Below, in pieces: positions 48,938-57,626 of a DNA stretch of 64,000 nucleotides (positions are counted from its first letter, which is position 1; each line of letters begins with the position of its first letter). The stretch covers positions 35,565-99,564 of the forward strand of contig NZ_FMVF01000015.1 of the NCBI RefSeq assembly GCF_900101895.1. The letters run 5' to 3'. The DNA is from Flavobacterium caeni (GTDB lineage Bacteria > Bacteroidota > Bacteroidia > Flavobacteriales > Flavobacteriaceae). The notes beneath the pieces are model-generated. The model ran no database searches. It saw only the letters and a list, made by a program, of their open reading frames with translations, and was not told where the DNA came from. The translations under genes were made by a program, and so were the position numbers.

Positions 48938-49759
48938 TTATTGGAACTTGACCCCAAACTTGGCGGCCTCGGCCTTGGCCTGCGGAATCAAACTCTTGAT
49001 GTTGGCGATACGCGTCGCATCGGACGGGTGCGTGCTCATGAATTCCGGTGGCGCCTGCCCTCCCGATTGCGCCGACATCCTGCTCCAGAACAAGACCGCC
49101 TGCTCGGGATTGTAACCCGCGATGGCCATAAGCGTAAGCCCAATCATGTCGGCCTCGCTCTCGTGGCTTCGGCTAAAAGGCAACATCGCCCCTACGTTCG
49201 AACCGATGCCGTAATACTGTTGCCACATCGCTTGTTTTTCCTGCGATTGTCCGCTGGTGGCCACTGCTACGCCTACCGCGCCCAACGCCTGCAATTGCGA
49301 GGCGCTCATACGTTGCGCACCATGGTTGGCCAGGGCATGGGAAACTTCGTGGCCCATGACAGTGGCCAATCCCGCTTCGTCCTTGGTGATGGGCAAAATA
49401 CCGGTATATACCACGATTTTACCGCCGGGCATACACCAGGCGTTGACCGCTTTGTCTTCTACGAGTTTGTATTCCCACTGGTATCCATTTAGGTAATCGG
49501 CGTGTCCATTGGCGTTGAGCCAACGCTCGGCGGCATTCTTGATCTTCATGCCTACATTGGTAACCTGCGTCGCCGCTGGGGTTCCAGTGACCACTTTGTT
49601 TTCCTTGAGGAACTCGCCGTACTGCTGGAAGGCCGACGGGAACAACTGTGCGTTGGACACAAAGTTCAAATTGCTTTTTCCGGTGAACGGATTGGTCGAA
49701 CACGCAAAGGCCAGCGCGAGCGCGCCAAAACCTGCGAATAAGAAAGGTCTTTTGCTCAT
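48938..49759 (-). CDS. M48-family metallopeptidase lipoprotein (LoiP/BepA-like)
   Basis: A 273-residue zinc peptidase. The N-terminus FAGFGALALAFACSTNPFTG is a lipoprotein-like signal, and NPFTGKSNLNFVSNAQLF matches the start of periplasmic M48 proteins such as LoiP. The zinc motif is VMGHEVSHALANHGAQR (HExxH), with the third ligand in SRSHESEADMIGLTLMA. WCMPGGKIVVYTGILPITKD is also family-typical. It probably acts in periplasmic protein quality control or outer-membrane assembly. A TACTTTTG -7 box (49790-49797, minus strand) is 30 bases upstream. The gene is monocistronic. Confidence 0.92.
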   Translation of the reverse strand: MSKRPFLFAGFGALALAFACSTNPFTGKSNLNFVSNAQLFPSAFQQYGEFLKENKVVTGTPAATQVTNVGMKIKNAAERWLNANGHADYLNGYQWEYKLVEDKAVNAWCMPGGKIVVYTGILPITKDEAGLATVMGHEVSHALANHGAQRMSASQLQALGAVGVAVATSGQSQEKQAMWQQYYGIGSNVGAMLPFSRSHESEADMIGLTLMAIAGYNPEQAVLFWSRMSAQSGGQAPPEFMSTHPSDATRIANIKSLIPQAKAEAAKFGVKFQ

Positions 49760-49789
49760 CCTGAGTGAAAGTTTTTGGATTTGTTAAAG

Positions 49790-49797
49790 CAAAAGTA
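49790..49797 (-). promoter_or_regulatory. -7 box of the M48 peptidase gene
   Basis: The minus strand reads TACTTTTG, a perfect TAnnTTTG, 30 bases before the ATG. It lies just beyond the end of the GH31 gene. No matching -33 TTG was found. Confidence 0.5.
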
Positions 49798-49805
49798 CAA
49801 CTAAA

Positions 49806-52202
49806 TTATTCTGCCGTGATATGTAATTCCGTAAAATCTTTATCGATTACCAATGTCTTGCCGTCGAACGAAACGGTGTCGAATTCGGCGCGTTCGTTGT
49901 CTACATAGATGCGTTTGACCTTGAACGGCAACGCGTGCAGGTTGATCCGGTACTTGCCATACGGTACTTCGTACTTGCCTTCCTTGAACTGTTGCACGAT
50001 CAAATTCTTCTCGCTGCCCTTGAGCCTAAACGTAGACAGGCTGTAACGTCCTTTGTTGTAATCGTAGCCATCCTGCGCGTCCTCGTACAAACTCGAGTTT
50101 TCCTTGCCGAGCTTGAAATACACGTCGAGCGAGATCTCGTCGAATTGCAATTCGCCCACATATTGTTGCACGGGATATTTAGGGATGATGGCGCCTTCCT
50201 TGATAAAAATCGGGATCTGGTCGTAATCGGTCTTCACCCACAACTCCTTGCGGCCCGAAACGACTTCGCCCGTCCAGTAATTGTACCAGTTGCCGATGGG
50301 CAGGTACATCCTGCGTCCCTGGGCGTTCGGTTCGAGTATCGGACACACCAGGATGTGGTTGCCGAACAAAAACTCGTCGGTACGGTAATGGGTTTGCGGA
50401 TCTTCCTGGTCGAAATACACCAGCGGCTTGAGCATCGGCACGCCGTCGTTGATGTATTCCCAGAACATCGTATACAGATAAGGCAACAGCTGGTAACGCA
50501 ATTCGACGAATTTGCGCGTGATGTCGATTACGTCTACGTCAAACGACCAAGGTTCCTGGTCGCCGTGGTCGCCCGAAGAATGCGTGCGGCAAAACGGATG
50601 GAACACGCCCAATTGGATCCAGCGCGCGTACAATTCGCCCGACGGTTGTTCGGCAAACCCGCCAATATCCGATCCGGTAAAGCCCATGCCCGAAATCGAC
50701 ATGCGTTGCATTTGGATGTTGGCGATCCACAAATGTTCCCATGACGCTACGTTGTCGCCCGTCCAGGAAGACGTGTATTTCTGCGCTCCCGAATAGGCCG
50801 ATCGTGTGATGATGAACGGTCGCTTCGGATAGGCAAATTGTTTGACGCCTTCGTAGGTGGCGCGTGCCATTTGGGTCCCGTAAATGTTGTGCGCCTTGCG
50901 GTGCGAGCACGGATTGCCGTCGTAGTCGTGGCGCACGTCCATCGGGAAGGTTTTGCCGGGGACTTCCATCACGGCGGGTTCGTTCATGTCGTTCCAGACG
51001 CCTTTGACACCAATGTCGGAAATCAACTCTTTAAAAAGCCCGGCCCACCATTCGCGTACGGCGGGGTTTGTATAATCGGGGAAATTACATTCGCCGGGCC
51101 AGACTTTGCCCTTCATGTAAGGCCCATCGGCGCGTTTGCAGAAGTAATCCTTATCGAGCGCTTCCTGGTACACCCAATAATCCTTGTCGATCTTGATGCC
51201 CGGATCAATGATGACCACCGTCTTGAAACCGTCTTCGGCCAGTTCGGCCACCATTTTCTTCGGATCGGGGAAATAATCCTTGTTCCAGGTAAAACAACGG
51301 AATCCGTCCATGTAATCGATGTCCAGATAAATCGCGTCGCACGGGATGCGCAATTCGCGGAACTTGCCCGTGATCTCCCTGACCTTGCTCTCGGGGAAGT
51401 AACTCCATTTACACTGGTGGTAGCCGAGCGCCCACAATGGCGGCATCTCTGGCTTGCCCGTCAAATGGGTGTAGGTCGTGACCACGTCGGACATGGCCGG
51501 GCCGTAGATGAAGTAGTAGTTCATTTCGCCGCCCTCGGCCCAAAAACTAGTGACGTTGCGTCGTTCATGGCAAAAATCAAAGAAGGTCCTGAAGGTGTTG
51601 TCAAAGAAAATCCCGTAGGCTTCCTTGTGGTGCAACCCGATGTAAAACGGCACCACCTTGTACAGCGGCTCCTGGTCTTTGTGGAACGCGTATTGGTCCA
51701 TCGCCCAGTTCTCTACGCGCTTGCCCTTGAGGTTGGCGTGCGACGCCTTGTCGCCCATGCCATAAAAACTCTCGCCATCGCGCGAGGCCTTGCTCATCTT
51801 GACGATGTTGCCGCCAAAATGGTAGCTTTCTTCCCAATGGAAACCTTTTTCGTCGTCAAGGATCAGCTGGCCGTCAAGATCGGTCAGAGAAATGCGCAAA
51901 TCGGCTTTTTGCACCTTGCAGATCACTTTGCTGGTTTGGATTTGGTAGTGGTTTTTCTCCTCGGTCACCTCGAGCGCGTTAAAACCATGCGATTGCGTCT
52001 TGTCTATCGCATAGGAAAAATCCTTGCTGAAGTAGCCCTTGGTGGTGTAGCGAAACCGCAAAAGACTGTCGCGCAGGACCGTGATTTTGAGGATGACGTT
52101 GTTGTCTGTATTGAAGTATACGGAATCGACGTCCTTGCTAAAACCGGTCACTTTGGACGGAAACAAGTCGCCTTTGTATTCGAGTTCGGTATTTGTAATC
52201 AT
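49806..52202 (-). CDS. GH31 alpha-glucosidase
   Basis: A 798-residue glycoside hydrolase of family 31 that releases glucose from alpha-glucosides. The catalytic nucleophile is D405 in GVWNDMNEPA and the acid/base is D483 in SSWTGDNVASWEH. MPPLWALGYHQCKWSYFPES and IYLDIDYMDGFRCFTWNKDYFPDP are standard GH31 subsite segments. The N-terminal galactose-mutarotase-like beta domain and two C-terminal beta domains are complete. There is no signal peptide, so the enzyme is probably cytoplasmic, acting on imported or stored maltodextrins. It lies 2 kb from the GlgE operon but is a separate transcription unit. It is divergent from the GT39 gene, with a large inverted repeat between them. Confidence 0.94.
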   Translation of the reverse strand: MITNTELEYKGDLFPSKVTGFSKDVDSVYFNTDNNVILKITVLRDSLLRFRYTTKGYFSKDFSYAIDKTQSHGFNALEVTEEKNHYQIQTSKVICKVQKADLRISLTDLDGQLILDDEKGFHWEESYHFGGNIVKMSKASRDGESFYGMGDKASHANLKGKRVENWAMDQYAFHKDQEPLYKVVPFYIGLHHKEAYGIFFDNTFRTFFDFCHERRNVTSFWAEGGEMNYYFIYGPAMSDVVTTYTHLTGKPEMPPLWALGYHQCKWSYFPESKVREITGKFRELRIPCDAIYLDIDYMDGFRCFTWNKDYFPDPKKMVAELAEDGFKTVVIIDPGIKIDKDYWVYQEALDKDYFCKRADGPYMKGKVWPGECNFPDYTNPAVREWWAGLFKELISDIGVKGVWNDMNEPAVMEVPGKTFPMDVRHDYDGNPCSHRKAHNIYGTQMARATYEGVKQFAYPKRPFIITRSAYSGAQKYTSSWTGDNVASWEHLWIANIQMQRMSISGMGFTGSDIGGFAEQPSGELYARWIQLGVFHPFCRTHSSGDHGDQEPWSFDVDVIDITRKFVELRYQLLPYLYTMFWEYINDGVPMLKPLVYFDQEDPQTHYRTDEFLFGNHILVCPILEPNAQGRRMYLPIGNWYNYWTGEVVSGRKELWVKTDYDQIPIFIKEGAIIPKYPVQQYVGELQFDEISLDVYFKLGKENSSLYEDAQDGYDYNKGRYSLSTFRLKGSEKNLIVQQFKEGKYEVPYGKYRINLHALPFKVKRIYVDNERAEFDTVSFDGKTLVIDKDFTELHITAE

Positions 52203-52256
52203 TCTTGATGCTATTGGCTTGGTGGTGTCCCAAACATACGAAATATCGGTTTTGGC

Positions 52257-52318
52257 CCGATGGAATTCGGGGTATTTTTACGAAAACGTTGTCGTTAAAA
52301 ACGGTAGGATTCCATCGG
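52257..52318. repeat. Inverted repeat between the GH31 and GT39 genes
   Basis: CCGATGGAAT (52257-52266) and ATTCCATCGG (52309-52318) are perfect inverted arms. Inside, TTTTTACGA and TCGTTAAAAA form second imperfect arms around a central AACGTT (52285-52290). The centre lies 85 bases from the GH31 start codon and 92 bases from the GT39 start codon. It may be an operator for both or a large hairpin in an mRNA leader. Confidence 0.7.
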
Positions 52319-52381
52319 CCGTCGGCAATTTCTTGGTGCTCGCGAAACAAAAAAGTATATTTATCGCTCAAAATCAATCCC

Positions 52382-53905
52382 ATGCCCAGAAAAACAGTTT
52401 TGTTGTTGGCTTTTGTATTTGTGAAGTTCGTTTTGCAGTACGTTTTGGTCGACGCGCAGTATGATTTGCACCGCGACGAATACCTGCACCTTGACCAAGG
52501 CCATTACTTGGCTTGGGGCTATGTATCGGTCCCCCCTTTCACTTCATGGGTTTCGTGGATCATTTTTGCGCTCGGCGGCGGTGTCTTTTGGGTCAAATTT
52601 TTCCCCGCGCTGTTCGGGGCTTTGACACTAGTGGTGGTTTGGAAAGCGATCGAGACGCTCAAAGGCGACACTTTTGCCTTGTGTCTTGGCGCAACGTGTG
52701 TGCTGCTGTCGGTATTGCTTCGCATCAACTTGTTGTACCAACCCAATTCGTTCGACGTATTGTGTTGGACCTCGTTCTACTATTTTTGTCTGAGGTATGC
52801 CCAAACCGAATCGCCGCGATGGTCGTGGCTGGGCGCCGTTGTTTTTGCCTTGGGTTTCCTGAACAAATACAACATGGTGTTCTTGCTCGGTGGCTTGCTC
52901 CCTGCACTATTGTTGTCGCCGCAACGAAAATGGTTGGCGCGTCGTCAAACCTATTGGGCCGTTGGCTTGGCGTTGCTGTTGATTTCTCCCAATATTTGGT
53001 GGCAATACCAAAACGACTTCCCTGTGGTGCACCACATGCAGGAATTGGCGCGAACGCAATTGGTCAACACCAGTCGCGTTGCTTTTCTCAAAGAACAACT
53101 GCTCTTTTTTGCGGGCGCCCTGCCCATCATCGTGGCCGGTTTATATGCCTTGTTGGTCTACAAACCGTTTGCGGGATTTCGGTTCTTTTTTGCCGCATTG
53201 GTTTTTACCTTGGCCATTTTTTGGATTTGTAAAGCCAAAGGATATTACGCCATCGGCATCTACCCTATCTATATCTCGTTCGGAGCCGTATTCGTTTCAC
53301 AAGCGTTGCAAACCAAGCGGCTCAGGTATGTTCGGTTATTGGTGTTTATGCTTCCTGTTGCCACATTCTTACCGATGTACCAGGTGGCATTCCCAAACCA
53401 CGGCCCAGAATATGTCGTCGCCCATTCCAGCCGATACCAGGATTTGGGATTGCTGCGCTGGGAAGACGGTAAAGACCACAGCTTGCCGCAGGATTTTGCC
53501 GATATGCTGGGTTGGCGTGAACTCGCAAGAAAAACCGATTCGATTTACGCGCCACTGGCCGCGCAAGGCCGTACGATGGTCCTGTGCGACAATTACGGTC
53601 AGGCAGGCGCCATCAACTATTATTCGAAGACCGGTATCCGGGCCGTATCGTTCAATGCCGATTATGTCGGGTGGTTTGATTTGTCGGTGCCTTATATCAA
53701 CTTCATCCGCATCAAGGAATACGACCCCAACGAAGACGAACTCGAACAAACCGGGCCCTACTTTCAAACAGGACAGATTGCGGCGCGCGTCACGAACCAA
53801 TATGCGCGGGAATACCGCACCGCCATTTTTGCATTCTCTGGCGCCAAGATCGACATTAATCCGCTGCTTGCCAACGAGGTACGTGAAGCCAATTCAAATC
53901 GGTAG
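52382..53905 (+). CDS. GT39/ArnT-type membrane glycosyltransferase
   Basis: A 507-residue integral membrane protein. The ATG at 52382 (MPRKTVLLLAFVFVKFVLQY) is chosen because the frame extending back to 52205 covers the divergent promoter region. The first periplasmic loop carries the acidic motif AQYDLHRDEYLHLDQGHYLAWGY, which in GT39/PMT_2 enzymes (ArnT, PMT) binds the polyprenyl-phosphate sugar. About ten further hydrophobic helices follow, then a soluble C-terminal domain (from about 370). It should transfer a sugar from a lipid carrier to a protein, lipid or glycan. The acceptor is unknown. No partner genes lie in the same direction. Confidence 0.82.
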   Translation: MPRKTVLLLAFVFVKFVLQYVLVDAQYDLHRDEYLHLDQGHYLAWGYVSVPPFTSWVSWIIFALGGGVFWVKFFPALFGALTLVVVWKAIETLKGDTFALCLGATCVLLSVLLRINLLYQPNSFDVLCWTSFYYFCLRYAQTESPRWSWLGAVVFALGFLNKYNMVFLLGGLLPALLLSPQRKWLARRQTYWAVGLALLLISPNIWWQYQNDFPVVHHMQELARTQLVNTSRVAFLKEQLLFFAGALPIIVAGLYALLVYKPFAGFRFFFAALVFTLAIFWICKAKGYYAIGIYPIYISFGAVFVSQALQTKRLRYVRLLVFMLPVATFLPMYQVAFPNHGPEYVVAHSSRYQDLGLLRWEDGKDHSLPQDFADMLGWRELARKTDSIYAPLAAQGRTMVLCDNYGQAGAINYYSKTGIRAVSFNADYVGWFDLSVPYINFIRIKEYDPNEDELEQTGPYFQTGQIAARVTNQYAREYRTAIFAFSGAKIDINPLLANEVREANSNR

Positions 53906-53924
53906 AATAATTGGCCGTTGGTTT

Positions 53925-53940
53925 TGACCGATTTTGGTCA
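53925..53940. promoter_or_regulatory. Small operator-like palindrome
   Basis: TGACC (53925-53929) and GGTCA (53936-53940) separated by six bases, 20 bases after the GT39 stop and upstream of the small acidic protein gene. Its role is not known. Confidence 0.35.
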
Positions 53941-53998
53941 CTTTATCTGAAATAACGGCGTTCCATCGATTAAATAATACACGGCCCGACAGGATTGT

Positions 53999-54006
53999 TA
54001 CATTTG
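53999..54006 (+). promoter_or_regulatory. -7 box of the small acidic protein gene
   Basis: TACATTTG, a perfect TAnnTTTG, 28 bases before the ATG at 54035. No TTG at 17-23 bases upstream, so the match is to the -7 part only. Confidence 0.5.
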
Positions 54007-54034
54007 ACTTACCCAATCCCTAAAAACCGAAATC

Positions 54035-54169
54035 ATGGAAACCACACCAAAAGAAGGCCTTTGGATCATGGTTGAAGAACCCATCGAAGAGACCAACGAC
54101 AACACCACATCAACCGAAGACAAATCCTTTAAAGACACGTACGATTATTTTCCCGACTTCGGGATCTAA
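54035..54169 (+). CDS. Small acidic protein of 44 residues
   Basis: ATG at 54035 to TAA at 54169. The product begins METTPKEGLWIMVEEPIEET and ends YDYFPDFGI. It is strongly acidic (13 Asp/Glu against 3 Lys), with no hydrophobic helix or cysteine; a tryptophan-methionine patch sits near residue 10. It has its own perfect -7 promoter box and a start context like its neighbours, and is followed 24 bases later by another small gene, which suggests a two-gene transcript. I recognise no family. It could be a regulatory or inhibitor peptide. Confidence 0.55.
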   Translation: METTPKEGLWIMVEEPIEETNDNTTSTEDKSFKDTYDYFPDFGI

Positions 54170-54193
54170 CACGCCATTATTCCCCCATCTATC

Positions 54194-54361
54194 ATGAAAA
54201 ACAGACCTGTCCTCATCGTTTTGCTGTTGCTCAACGCCGTGGTCCTATTGGGCCAGCTGTGGCCTTCGGGCGCACCGCCGTTTGCGCGTTACGTCAACAT
54301 TGCATTCTTGGTATCGAGCTTGCTTTATTTTGTCTGGGCGTTGCGGTACAACTGCGATTAA
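54194..54361 (+). CDS. Small membrane protein of 55 residues
   Basis: ATG at 54194 to TAA at 54361. The protein starts MKNRPVLIVLLLLNAVVLLG, has a short polar loop (QLWPSGAPPFARYVN) and a second hydrophobic helix FLVSSLLYFVWALRYNC, so a two-helix hairpin in the membrane is predicted. It is convergent with glgB and the two genes overlap at TTAA (54358-54361), each using part of it as a stop codon. It probably shares a transcript with the acidic protein gene 24 bases upstream. No family is recognised. Confidence 0.55.
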   Translation: MKNRPVLIVLLLLNAVVLLGQLWPSGAPPFARYVNIAFLVSSLLYFVWALRYNCD

Positions 54362-56259
54362 GCCAACTTAAATACGACCACACCCAGCGGTGGCAACGTC
54401 ACTGCGGCCGAAAATTCCCTGCCGTTGCACGATTCTTTGTCGATTTTGACGGCTTTTGCGTTGGTGACGCCGCTTCCGTCGTACGCGGTTTCGTCTGTAT
54501 TGAAAACCTGGACGAGTTTTCCTTTTTTGGGTAGCCCGATACGGTAGCCCTCGCGAACCACGGGCGTAAAATTGCACACTACCACGAGATTTTCCTTTTC
54601 GTTCACCCCTTTGCGGATGTAAGACATCACTGCATTTTGGTGGTCGGCGTAGTCGATCCACTCGAAACCGTCGGCGGTAAATTGGTTTTCGTACAGCGCC
54701 GGGTTGGTTTTGTACAAACCATTGAGGTCGGTGATTAACTTTTGTATACCGCTGTGGTAATCGTACTGCAACAAATGCCAGTCGAGGCTGCCGTCGAACT
54801 TCCATTCGGCCGATTGCGCAAACTCGGCTCCCATGAACAACAACTTGCCGCCGGGATGCGTAAACATGTAGCCGTACAACAATCTTAGGTTGGCAAAACG
54901 CTGCCATTCATCGCCCGGCATGCGCCCAAGGATCGAATGTTTGCCGTAGACCACTTCGTCATGTGAAAGCGGCAACATGAAGTTTTCAGTAAAGGCATAG
55001 GTCATCGAGAACGTCAGGTCGTTTTGGTGGTATTTGCGGTACACGGGTTCGCGCTTGAAGTACTGCAGCGTATCGTGCATCCAACCCATCATCCACTTCA
55101 TCCCGAATCCGAGCCCACCCAAAAATGTAGGGCGCGACACCATCGGAAACGACGTACTTTCCTCGGCAATGGTCTGTACGCCTTCGAACATGGTATAAAC
55201 CGCTTCGTTGAAATCCTTGAGGAAACTGATGGTTTCGAGGTTCTCGCGTCCGCCATAAATGTTGGGCTCCCACTCGCCGTCGTTACGCGAATAATCAAGG
55301 TATAGCATCGACGCGACTGCATCGACACGCAATCCGTCGATGTGGTAATGTTGGAGCCAGAAAATCGCATTCGAGATCAGGAACGCACGCACTTCGTTGC
55401 GGCCGTAATTGAACACCAGCGATTTCCAGTCGGGATGGTAGCCCTTGCGCATATCGGGGTGTTCGTACAGGTTCGATCCGTCGAAAAAGCCCAAACCGTG
55501 AGCATCGCTCGGGAAATGCGACGGCACCCAATCGAGGATCACGCCAATGCCCGCCTGGTGCAGTTTGTCGACAAGCACCATAAAATCCTGCGGCTTGCCA
55601 AAACGCGACGTGGGCGCAAAATACCCCACGAGCTGGTAGCCCCATGAAGGATCGTACGGATACTCCATCACCGGCATGAACTCAACGTGCGTGAACCCGG
55701 TTTGCTTGACGTATTGGACGAGTTGGTCAGCGAGTTCCAGATAGGTCAAAAATTCGCCGTAGGCGTTGCGCCTCCACGAACCCAAATGCACTTCGTAAAC
55801 AGAATACGGCTTTTCTAGCGCATTGTGCTCTTTGCGCGTGTCCATCCATTTTTTGTCTTTCCATTTGTAGTCGAGGTCCCAAACCACGGACGCGGTTTGC
55901 GGCGGATGTTCGCAATACAACGCGAACGGGTCGGCCTTTTCGGTGACGATGCCACTGTGGTTCGACTGTATTTTGTATTTGTAGATCGCGCCTTTCTCTA
56001 CCCCAGGGATGAATCCTTCCCAAATTCCCGATCCGTCCCAACGCACATTGAGCGGATGCTCGCCCTGTACCCAATAGTTGAAATCACCTACCACCGATAC
56101 CGATCGCGCCGCAGGGGCCCAAACGGCAAAATAGGTTCCTTTGACGCCATCGACTTCTGTCAGGTGCGCGCCCAACTTTTCATACAGACGGTAGTGTTTG
56201 CCTGCCTTAAAAAGACTGATGTCGAAATCGGAGAAAAGCGAATGTGGTTTTACGTTCAT
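54358..56259 (-). CDS. glgB: 1,4-alpha-glucan branching enzyme, GlgB
   Basis: A 633-residue GH13 branching enzyme that makes alpha-1,6 branches in glycogen-like glucan. The N-terminal CBM48 includes YFAVWAPAARSVSVVGDFNY. Catalytic residues are D313 in HIDGLRVDAVASMLYLDYSR and E366 in VQTIAEESTSFP, with the transition-state aspartate in LSHDEVVYGKHSI. The C-terminal beta domain is complete. It is the last gene of the glgE-mak-permease-glgB operon; its start lies 38 bases after the permease stop codon. With GlgE it should build a branched alpha-1,4-glucan in the cytoplasm. Confidence 0.96.
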   Translation of the reverse strand: MNVKPHSLFSDFDISLFKAGKHYRLYEKLGAHLTEVDGVKGTYFAVWAPAARSVSVVGDFNYWVQGEHPLNVRWDGSGIWEGFIPGVEKGAIYKYKIQSNHSGIVTEKADPFALYCEHPPQTASVVWDLDYKWKDKKWMDTRKEHNALEKPYSVYEVHLGSWRRNAYGEFLTYLELADQLVQYVKQTGFTHVEFMPVMEYPYDPSWGYQLVGYFAPTSRFGKPQDFMVLVDKLHQAGIGVILDWVPSHFPSDAHGLGFFDGSNLYEHPDMRKGYHPDWKSLVFNYGRNEVRAFLISNAIFWLQHYHIDGLRVDAVASMLYLDYSRNDGEWEPNIYGGRENLETISFLKDFNEAVYTMFEGVQTIAEESTSFPMVSRPTFLGGLGFGMKWMMGWMHDTLQYFKREPVYRKYHQNDLTFSMTYAFTENFMLPLSHDEVVYGKHSILGRMPGDEWQRFANLRLLYGYMFTHPGGKLLFMGAEFAQSAEWKFDGSLDWHLLQYDYHSGIQKLITDLNGLYKTNPALYENQFTADGFEWIDYADHQNAVMSYIRKGVNEKENLVVVCNFTPVVREGYRIGLPKKGKLVQVFNTDETAYDGSGVTNAKAVKIDKESCNGREFSAAVTLPPLGVVVFKLA

Positions 56260-56297
56260 GCTGTGTATTTTGAAATGGATTGAATTTACATTGTTTT

Positions 56298-57617
56298 TTA
56301 AATGGATGTGCTACTTTTTTTTACCAGGAAACGATAGATGAAGTAACACAAAACGCTGATGGCCACCACCACCTTGGCGCTGAACGGATCGCCGAACACA
56401 AATCCGACGATGAGGGCCAAAGTGACCAGCACCAGCAGTCCGGAAGAAAACGGATAGCCCCAAGCCCGATAAGGCCTTGGCGTTCCCGGTTCTTTGATGC
56501 GCAACGCAATGACCGATGCAAAGGCAAACAGCGTCACCACGGCCATCATAAAGGTCGCCAAACCGAAAAGCGTTTCAAACGAACTCAGCACAATCAGGAT
56601 GGCGTCGAAAACACAAATCGCCATAAGTGCGACATGCGGTGTACCACCCGTATTGACATAGGTAACTTGTTTAGGGGCAAATCCGTCGCGTCCGAGCCCA
56701 AACAAAATGCGCGGCGGAATCATCACATAGGCGTTGAGGATGCTGATGATCGAAAAAACCGAAACCGCGGTGACCAACGTCGAACCCCAGGAACCGAAAG
56801 CCACATCGGCGGCCTCGGCGGCGGCCAACGGCGATTGTGCGATCACGTCGATGGGCACGGCATACAAAATGGCGCCGTTGATCAGCAAATAAATCATCAT
56901 GACGCCAAATGCCCCGATAAGGTACGAACGCGGCACTTGTCGTTCGGGATGGCTGTCTTCTTCGGCGAAAAAGGATACGGCCATCCATCCGTCGTAGGTA
57001 CCCATGATCAGTTGCAACGCCTTGAATATGCCGATGATGGCCGTTCCGGTAAAGGCGAACTGTGTGGTTTCTGGCGTCGCATAACCGGGCCGTGCGACAA
57101 AACATCCGACAATCAGGATCAAAAACAATACGATCTTTAAAATACTCGAAACCTTTTGCAACGTACTGCCGCTGCGTACCCCGGGCAGGTTCACGGCGCT
57201 AAAGAAAAGCAAATAGCCCAAAGCCAGGAACGTTTCGTAGGGAACAAGCGTTGGAAAAATATCGGCCGTATATTCGCCCAGAACGATGCAAAAAAAAGCG
57301 GGCGCTATCGCGTTGTTGAGCAAATCGAACCAACCAAAGAGGAAACCCGCAAAATGACCAAAGGCACGATGGATGTAATTGTACGCGCCGCCGGCCTTGG
57401 GCATCATCACCGTCAATTCGGCATAGGAGCTTGCGGCGAGCAAAATGTAGAGCCCAATCAACAGCCAGCAAGCCATGATCAGCATCGGGTCGGGCACCAA
57501 CGCAGCGATACTGCCCGGCGTACGCAATATCCCCACACCTATCGTACTGCCCACGACAATGGCGATGCCGAAAAATATCCCGAGTACTTTTTTTAACGGA
57601 GCATGGTCTTGTTGCAT
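56298..57617 (-). CDS. APC-superfamily amino acid permease
   Basis: A 439-residue inner-membrane transporter with about twelve helices. TM1 carries the APC ligand-binding motif VVGSTIGVGILRTPGSIAAL, and TM3 region AYNYIHRAFGHFAGFLFGWF is typical of the amino acid-polyamine-organocation superfamily. The position is odd: it lies between mak and glgB, 9 bases after mak, so it is co-transcribed with the GlgE pathway genes. Known APC members move amino acids or amines, not sugars. Its role in an alpha-glucan operon is unexplained. The substrate is not predictable. Confidence 0.88.
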   Translation of the reverse strand: MQQDHAPLKKVLGIFFGIAIVVGSTIGVGILRTPGSIAALVPDPMLIMACWLLIGLYILLAASSYAELTVMMPKAGGAYNYIHRAFGHFAGFLFGWFDLLNNAIAPAFFCIVLGEYTADIFPTLVPYETFLALGYLLFFSAVNLPGVRSGSTLQKVSSILKIVLFLILIVGCFVARPGYATPETTQFAFTGTAIIGIFKALQLIMGTYDGWMAVSFFAEEDSHPERQVPRSYLIGAFGVMMIYLLINGAILYAVPIDVIAQSPLAAAEAADVAFGSWGSTLVTAVSVFSIISILNAYVMIPPRILFGLGRDGFAPKQVTYVNTGGTPHVALMAICVFDAILIVLSSFETLFGLATFMMAVVTLFAFASVIALRIKEPGTPRPYRAWGYPFSSGLLVLVTLALIVGFVFGDPFSAKVVVAISVLCYFIYRFLVKKSSTSI

Positions 57618-57626
57618 GGATTGCTG

